Origin: Neocallimastix lanati (nom. inval.)
Lineage: Eukaryota; Neocallimastigomycota; Neocallimastigomycetes; Neocallimastigales; Neocallimastigaceae
Direction of reading: 5' to 3'
DNA length: 13,000 nt
NCBI GenBank assembly: GCA_016946835.1
Contig: JACVTC010000054.1
Coordinates: forward strand, 869,501-882,500
Under the pieces are notes generated by a model. It was not told where the DNA came from and ran no database searches. It worked only from the letters and a program-made list of their open reading frames with translations. A program made the translations under genes and the position numbers. Shown here piece by piece: positions 1 to 9,100 of this stretch. Within the stretch, counting starts at the first letter, position 1. The number at the start of each line of letters is the position of its first letter.

Positions 1-196
1 ATAAGTCACGAAGGTATTCCATATCCTTTAATTCTTCACGACTCTTTAATTCTGGGAATTGAATACGAATGTTGGAACGTGGTTCTACCTTTCTCTTCGA
101 TTCAACCTTCTTAGCACCAACAATATCAGCGTGAGTCTTTTCTTCATCGATGACCATTCTCTTCTTTTCAGATTCATCGGTCATCTTTTCACGAAT
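1..196 (-). other. KR-to-KS linker at the open window edge, residues ~3191-3255
   Basis: A charged segment rich in Lys, Glu and Arg leads into IRIQFPELKSREELKDM, which corresponds to the stretch just before the ketosynthase in fungal alpha subunits. The reading frame is open at the left edge, so the ketosynthase with its catalytic cysteine and any C-terminal phosphopantetheinyl transferase are not in this window. Confidence 0.8.
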
Positions 197-3100
197 GTGA
201 CGGAGGGCAACATTCATATCGGCCATATATTGCATACCACCGTTAAGATCAGCGTAAATTGGACTCTTACGAGAGAGGCTGACCATGACATCAGAAACAA
301 GACCAATTAAGTTGAAGGCCATTTCAGTGGTAGTGAAAGTACGGCAGGTACCTTGGCTTTCAATACCTTCAGAGATAAGGTTGTTACTGTTCATTAAACC
401 GGTACCTCTCGTCCAACCGATGCAGGCACCAGTGATAGAAAGGTACTTAGACCAGGTTTCAGATCTCCAACGGTTTAAGAGGTTCTCCAAACCAATCTTA
501 GATTCACCGTATAAACCATCACCACCAAAAGTACCGTGGTTAGGAGATAATGGAAGGATAACTTGAGCAGAGACAAGTGAACCAACCTTCATCTTTTGAG
601 TACGAACAGCACCAAGAATACGAATAACATTGGTCATCATAATACGGTGAGCTAATTCACTCTTACCATCCAAGTCACTAATATCACGACCATTTTCAGA
701 AATAGCAGCGAATGGAATAACCAAGTCAAGATCCCAACCGAGACCATTGACACGACTATCCTTAGAGTAGATGAATTCAATGAGATCATTGACATCCTTC
801 TTAGAACCTTGGTTGAATGGAACAACAACTAAAGTGGAACCCTTAGTACCAACTTGTTCATATACACTTCTAAAGTGTTCCATGGTAGCACGACGGTAGC
901 TAGAGGTAGTAGCAACAACCTTAGCACCACCAGCTAAGAGGTACTTAAGAACACATTCACCAATTGAGTTTCTACCACAACCAGTGATAAGAACATGCTT
1001 ACCAGTAAAGGAGATACCTTCTTCGGCAATCTTCTTGAGTTCGTTCAAGTAAATCTTGGACATAGCTTCATCAACGTTGTCAACACCGTTGGCGGCTTGA
1101 TCACGAACAAAGAGGAATGGAATCTTCTTGGTAGTAGAACCAATAGTTTGCATAGCACCTTCTTGCATTTCCTTAACGTAATCAACAGCACTGTTAATAC
1201 CCTTACGTGGAATTTCCTTGTAAACCAATTTACCTTCTTCATCAACAAGAGCATGTGGAGCTTGGAATGGACCATTGAACTTGAAGACTGGCTTACCAGA
1301 GGAGGCCTTGATGGCTTCTAAGAGAGCACCAGTAACCTTTTCAAGAGTAGCCTTAATTTCAGCATCCTTTTGATCAGCAACGACCTTACGGTGAACAAAT
1401 TCAACTTGTTGTTCTAAGGAAGCATTAGCACGATTCACCATGGTTCTGAAGACATCGGAAGCAATAAGAGCATCAGCATCCTTCTTTTCACCAGCAAGAA
1501 TATCATAAACCATGAACCAGAAGTCTTGGTAACCCCAGTTCCAGCTAGAATCGTAGGTACGAGCCTTCTTACTAGTGAACATTGGCTTAATACCATTGGC
1601 GTAATCTTCACCATGTTCATCGAACCATAAATCAAGATCAGATTGAAGCTTAGCAGTGGATTCAGAAGAGGCTACTAATTTCTTTTGATCTTCACGTAAA
1701 TCAATACCGAGGTACTTGGCATAGTTTTCTAATTGAGTACGAATAAGTGAATCTTGTTTCATCTTTAAGGCAGTAACTTCGGCACTGTTGACCATACCCA
1801 TAGCAGCAACACCTGGAACAGCAGCAGCAACGGCACCACCGGCACCACCCTTAGCAAGACCAAGAGAATTAGCACCAGAGTAGAGATCGACAGCCTTATC
1901 TAACCAAGCTTGAGCATCAGCTTCGGAACCTAAACGAGAAGTTGGTTCAATAGTGGTACTGTAAAGTAAAACGGCATCGGTTCTTCTTTCTCCTAAACCA
2001 TAACTTGTCTTAAGGTAATCCTTAGCCTTAGAAGCAGAGAAACCAGCTGGCATCTTACCACTAAGCATACGATTAACCATAGTAGAAGTGTATTTACCTA
2101 ATTTACCACTGTGATTAGCACCAATAGCACCACCTAATTCAGTAATGGCAAGTTCTTCAGCCTTTAATGGAATAGAATTACCACCAAATTCAGTATGTAA
2201 ATCACCAGAAACTTCATTTTGAACGGTACTACGACCACCAGATAATTCCTTAATAGACTTTGATAATGGAATTTCATTAATAGATTTTTTCAATTTTTGA
2301 GCCAACATGACACGAATAATTTCATTTGGTGAGATAGGAGCATCAGCAACAGCAGCAGCTGGACCAGCGGCAGCAGCAACTGGCATAGCAACTGGCATAA
2401 CTGGAGCAGCAACAGCAGCAGCAGCTGGAGCAGCACTACCCTTACTAAGGGCAACACCAGAAACAGCAGAGTAAGCACTGACGACATTATCTAACCATCC
2501 TTGAGCATCAGCTTCAGAACCTAAACGAGAGGATGGTTCCATTGTAATAGCAACTAATAATACACCATCAGTACGACCCTTACCAAGACCATAGGTATTA
2601 GCCAAGTAAGTCTTAACAGCAGAGGCAGAGAAACCTGCTGGCATCTTTCCAGAAAGCATACGATTAATCATTTGAGTAGTGTATTTACCTAATTGACCAT
2701 TGAAAGTAGAAGAAATTTGTTTACCAAGTTCTTCAAGAGCAAGTTCTTCAGCCTTTAATGGAATAGAATTACCACCAAATTCAGTATGTAAATCACCAGA
2801 AACTTCATTTTGAATAGTACTACGACCACCGGATAATTCCTTAATAGATTTATTTAATGGAACTTCACTAATAGATTTCTTTAACTTTTGAGCTAAAATA
2901 GCACGTAAAATTTCAGTAGCAGTAACTGGAGCATCGGCAACAGAAGCAGCTGGAGCAGCAGCAACTGGGGCTGGAGCGGCAACTGGAACTGGAGCTGGAG
3001 CTGAAGCTGGAGTTGGAGCTGGAGCAGCCTTTGGAGCTTCTTCAACTGGAGCAGCGGCTTCTTCTTCTTCAAATTCCATATCATCATATTCGTAATAGAT

Positions 3101-6100
3101 ATCGGTTGTATTCTTAGCATAAGATAAGAGTTGACGTTTTTTACCAAGAGCAAGATCAGATTTAACATATTTCATACCAAGAGTACGTTTAGCCATACCA
3201 ACTAAAGTTGGAGTTGGACCAAATTCAATAAGACGTTCAATATCAGCACCACCCTTCTTTTGAGAACTGAATAAGAATTCTTGAGTCTTAATCCATTGAA
3301 CAGCAGAAGCTAATTGATAAGATAATAATTCAACCATAATAATGTATGGAATTTCAAACAAGTGTTGATCCCATTCTTCAATAATCTTTTCCAAGTAGGC
3401 AGAGTTAGTACGCTTTTGAAGACGAATAGCATAATCCTTTTCAACAGAGAATGGTTCACCCATCAAGTTTGGAATGTAACGACCAACAAGACATTTAACA
3501 TCAACATCTTCACGACGGACACGTTGGTGAAGTAATTCACGGAAGGTTGGAACACCCCAAAGTAAGTAACTGGAGTGGAATGGAACATCAATACCACGAA
3601 GTGGAATAGTAGCAGCACCTCTTTCAATATTGAAGAAACCTTCCTTAGCCTTACGTTCTTCAGCTAATTTAACGTAGGTACGAACCTTTTCGTTTAAAAG
3701 TTCCATAGCTTGAGTAGCATCTTCCTTGTATAAGGTGATGAACTTCTTAGCTTCAGCACGAAGATTAGTTAATAAGTTCTTAAGAGCTTCAAGAGAGGTT
3801 AAGTCACCGGTAACAACGTATTGATAGTTTTCAACATTGTAGTTTACAATTTCCAAGAGACCACCATGTTCGGCGTTAATCTTCTTTACAACTTCAACTA
3901 ATAAATCGAATGAGAAGTATGGATGGACACGAACTGGATTAACGGCACACATAGCGTAGTCAGAACGGTTTAATTCATCTCTTTCGACAGAGGATTGCAT
4001 GACAAGACCACGGTAGAAGACAATTTCAGCCATACTTTCAATACTTAAGGTGTTAGCAACACAGGAAAGAGCAGCGTATTCACCAAGAGAGTGACCGGCG
4101 TAAACTGCATCATCACAAATGTAACCCTTTTCATACATATCTTCAAAGGCAGCCTTTTCAGTAAGGGTAATTGCTGGTTGAGTGAATTGAGTAGCATTTA
4201 ACAAACCAGTTGGGGATTTGTATTCATAGTAGAGGGTGTTTTCATCAATTTCTGGGAACATACGTTTGGTTTGAACCTTTCCATTAGAATCAATAATTTC
4301 ACAAGTCATATTGATATAGTTTTCACGAATCTTTTCACCATCTTCACCGCCAAAGTAAACGGTAAGGGACTTTGGATTAGTACGAACAATTTCCAAGATA
4401 GAGTAACCGTACTTCTTCATTAAGTAGGCATCAGCTCTATCCCAAACAGCCTTGGCAACAGCAGATTTGTTGTAGAGATCTTGACCCATACCAACTTCTT
4501 GAGCACCTTGACCAGTGAAAACGTAGGCAGTTGGCTTTTGCTTAACTTCAGCTTCACCTTCCATAACGGTTTCGTTAGTACGTAAGTCCTTGACGGAAAC
4601 CTTAATGATCTTTCTACCATTGTGCATACCAACATGAGTAAGGCTGGTACGAAGTTCATCCTTTGGAGAAACCATACCTATAAAGTTAACCTTGTAGGAA
4701 ACGACACGTTCAGCATCATTATCAGCGGCATAGGTTTCAACATAACGACGAGTAGCAGCACTAGTCCACATACCGTGAGTAATTGGAACATCAAGATCAG
4801 CCAAGTTAGCAAAGTAGTAGTTAGTGTGAATTGGATTTACATCACCAGAGGCAAGAGAGTAATCTTCATTAGTGTTTGGAGCACGTTGAAGAAGGCTGAC
4901 ACCCTTTGGAAGAATGTTGTAACCACCGTTTTCAAAGTAGATCTTACGATCATTAGCCTTAGCGTACTTCTTAATGAATTCGATAGCTGGATTACCAAGA
5001 GTTTCACTCTTACCTTCCAACTTTTCATCTGTAGTAGAATCGTAGTTGAATTGACCAACTTCTTCCATGTTGAATCCGTGGACGGCACTATTATTAATGT
5101 AGATCTTACCCTTAGTAGTAATACTGCTGTAAGTATTCTTCGTAGCAAAACGCTTTTCGGTCTTTAATCTGAAGACTAACTTTACACCAAGTTGAATCTT
5201 TTCTGGTTCGGTGAAGGAGATGTACTTACGGGTCATGAGAGCGTTAAGAATCTTATCATCCTTAACTTCAAGAATGTATTCTGGTTCATCACGGATGTTG
5301 AAGGTCATGTGGTAATCATCAAACTTACCACGACATAAGAAGCTAGAGGTAACCTTAACGTATTCCTTACCTTCTCTGAAGACATGACCAGTAACCTCAA
5401 TTAACTTACCAGAGTCAAGGTTAGTAACAGCAGAAATGATGGAACGAGTATCAACAACTTCACCAATACGTAATGGACGTGGATCAATGACTTCATAACC
5501 GTTGTTCATGTGGACTAAACGTGTGATATCAGCATCAAATTCCTTGGCAAAGATAGTCTTGAAGACAGAAACCCAGGAGGTAACAATGATAAAGTCCATG
5601 GATGGAACAACCTTGTTGGATGGATGAGTGTAACGGGTAACATCAGAGAAGAACTTCACATCTTCTTCGGTGACACGCTTCTTACATTTGTAGATGGAAG
5701 TTAAATCACCCCAACCATCACCAGAATCTTCTGGACCATACCATAAGTTGTAGTAGAATTCAGCAATACGTCTGTTACGACCTTCCATGACTTCATGAAT
5801 TGGAGTGGAACCTTGATTTGGAGTGTAACGGAAGAGAAGCTTCATAACTTCAGCACCAGCAACACCTGGAACACCCCATTCACGTAAACCAACAGTAATG
5901 ATACGTTGGCTATCAATTTCAGCTTCAAGAGCTGGAAGTTCCATACTACGGTTCCAACCAAAGATTTCAATCTTGGTAATGTCACCTTCATCGTTGTGGA
6001 AAATCTTAACAATTTGACTGGTACGTGGCTTGAAGACACGCATGAAACGGTTGTGAGTGATAGACTTGTTACGAGCAATAGTTGGCGTACATAATAAAGC

Positions 6101-9100
6101 TCTCAACCAACCATACTTTGGACCAGCCATGAATTCGATCCATTCCTTATCAGCAGGTAATTGATCTTCTTGAGCTGGAAGAGTGTAGATCATGGTGTTA
6201 CCTTCCTTTTCAACCTTTACGTTAGCTGGAACGTCAGAAACGCTAGCTGGAATTGGAGAACCACCGAGGTATTCAACATTTGGAACAGCACGGTTAGCGT
6301 AGTAACGAGCTTCAATGGACTTAATGTGAGACTTGATGATACCATCCAAGATTTCCTTAACAGGTTGATTAGCAATCTTAGAGTGACGAATGGCGACTGG
6401 ACCTTGTAAAATGGCAACACGTTGTGGGTCTTGGTCGACAACGGCATCTAAATCTTCAGCTTGCCATAAACTATCACGCTTTAACCAAACGTGGAATTCT
6501 TCATCGAGAACACAGATGAATGGTGGTGGTTTTCTGTCCTTGTTACGTGTCAAACCAATAAAGTATTGAACATCTTCAGTAGCTAATAATTCAGTACGAG
6601 CTCCTGGAGCACGAGTATCAAAGAATTCCTTCATGAGAGCGACTGGATCTTCAACATCGAGATCTTCGATGCTGGAAAGGAAGGCATCTTGAGAACTGTT
6701 TTGAACAAAACGTTCTTCAGTACGATTAATAAAGTCATAGGTGGTCTTTAAGTGACTAACATCAAGCCATTGCTTACGCTTTTGAACGAAAAGTAATTCG
6801 ATTAAACGGAGAATAACTTCTTCATAGGTCATTTCTTCAATATCACATGGCTTACCATTCTTCTTACCGAACCAAACCTTTTGGAAGTCCTTGTTAAGAC
6901 GTTCAATGATGTAATCCTTCTTTTCAAGAAGCTTTTCTAATCTCTTCTTTGGATCGTGAATGGAGAAGATGGTCTTATCTAATTCCTTCCAGAACATAAC
7001 ACCACGAGTAGCAATCTTGTGAATTGGTTCACCATATTCAGATTCAACGGTAACGACACCACCAACTGGTTGATCGTAGGACTTTTCCCATTGGGATTGA
7101 TCTTCAATACCTGGAGTATTGACAATAACTTCCTTAATACCATCACTGGTAAGAGCTTCCTTAGCAACACAGACACGAGAACCAACTAATAAACCATCAA
7201 ATGGCATTGGTGGATAACCTAATTCAATACTCCAGTCACCAGTAATGTATGGAAGAGTACCGACATCATCACCAAAACCGGAACCAACAACGACAACAAT
7301 GTTGGATTGCTTACGTAAAGCAGAGTAGGTTTCAAGAATTGGGGCATAGAAATCTTCACAAGAGTGATGACCACCACTACGTCCACCAGTCCATTCAACA
7401 ACAATTGGCATTTGTGGGAAGGTACGAGCGATTTGGATAACCTTAAGGATAGCATCACGATTACCTGGTTTGAAACCAATGTATGGAATACCGGCATCAA
7501 TAAGTTGTGGGATCATCTTATTACAGTATTCAAGAGATGGGACACCAGCAGCAATGGTAATACCTTCAATACGAATACCACGGTTCTTACGCATATCTAA
7601 GACACCTGGGAATTGGAAGGCCCAAAGACGTTGGTTAAGGAAAACAATGTTACAGAGGATACCTTCACCATCTGGAATTCTTTCAACAATATCCTTAATA
7701 CATTTATCTAAAACGTGAGGGGCGTAAAGAGCACCACAACCAACTTCAACATTGTAACCGGCGTTAATAACGGCAGAAACAAATTGTGGGTTAGCGGTAG
7801 TTGGAGTCATACCACCAACAAGAAGAGGTGGACGACCAGTTAAACGAGTGTAACGAGTATCCATTAAGAGTTCACCATCAGCATTTCTAATAAGCTTTGG
7901 AGCAAATTCCTTAGCCCAGTTAATACCGTATGGAAGGTCATCAAGTTCAGTAGTGTAGGCGTACATCTTACACTTTAAGTCTGGGTTAGTACTAGCAAGA
8001 GTACCGGAAAGAATAACTTGAACACCAGTACCTTCCTTGTTCTTTTGGATAAGAGAACCAATACCAGAGGCACCACCAGGTCCGAAATCTAAAACGTGAG
8101 TTAATCCTGGAACATTAGTGGCCTTAACCCAATCGACTGGTAAGATACAAATTTGGTTGACAACAGGTTCAACAACATCAGTAATATCAGATTCTTCCTT
8201 CATATCAACACCATTATCAGTACGGTAGACTGGAATAGCTAAGTTCTTAGTTGGGAATGTAATGTTTAACTTGGCAGCATCTTCAACAACTAATTCAGCA
8301 GCTTCCTTTAAGATTTCATTGTGAGCTGGAATAGTAACAGAAAGGAACTTCATGGTAAAGATTTGCTTTCTCTTAGAGAATGGAATACGAGATTGATCTT
8401 CATTTGGACCAGCTTGAATCTTCTTAAGACTCATCTTAAGATTTTGAAGAGATTCTGGAGCACCGGTAACAACGATCATACGAAGACCATTAATAAGAGA
8501 AATGGTAACCTTACGAGCTGGATCTTCAATGAATTTGTTTAAATCGTTAACAGCTTGACGAACGGTAGCTTCTGGTAAACCGTTAATGGAAAGCATACAA
8601 GTTGGCATGTCATTTTCATCACCATTATCAGCAATTTCTTGAAGAGTTTCTGGAGATAATGGAGTAATAGCAAAGATTTGTTGGGAACGAGCACCAATCA
8701 AGAATAATAAGGAAACAGCCTTCTTAGAGTTTTCCAAGTATTCTTCTTCGGTACCAGATGAAGCAATAACAACAGAGGTAACTAAACCTTGGGAGTGACC
8801 AGTAGTACCAGCGAATAAATGACGAGCCCAATCTGGAGTTTTACGGAAGGTACGGAAAAGAATTAAGTATTGAACTAATTGAACAATACCAATTAATGGG
8901 AAGGAAACTGGAGCAGAATCTAAGTAAGCATCTTCTGGAAGAGATTCTGGGTTACGTAACCATTTTAAAATATCAAGACCTTGTTTGTAGGTACGTTGGA
9001 ACTCTGGCTTAGAAGCTAATTCCTTTAAAATGGTGGAAAGTTCAGCAATGTAGTCACGAACGATGGCACCATACATAGTATAAGCTTGAAGAATTTCATT

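Larger units (their letters stand above)
1847..2935 (-). repeat. Tandem in-frame duplication of the ACP module, period 591 bp
   Basis: The two ACP-coding segments repeat with a fixed 591-bp (197-codon) offset. Positions 2148-2223 and 2739-2814 are identical over 76 bases. Flanking parts are clearly related but carry many differences, including amino-acid changes. The linker lies inside the repeat unit. The duplication is intragenic and keeps the frame. Confidence 0.95.

Noticed and set aside
2290-3168. Leu/Gln-rich minus-strand open frames (2290-2487, 2893-3168)
   Set aside because: They are out-of-frame readings of the Ala/Pro linkers and adjacent ACP DNA. The real frame there gives coherent ACP and linker sequence.
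4622-5167. 181-codon plus-strand open frame
   Set aside because: It lies fully antisense to the DH-coding part of the FAS frame, where conserved catalytic motifs are read on the minus strand. Its product resembles nothing and is a shadow of biased codon use.
7219-7718. Several overlapping short open frames on both strands
   Set aside because: All overlap the ER domain, whose FMN-reductase motifs are intact in the main frame.
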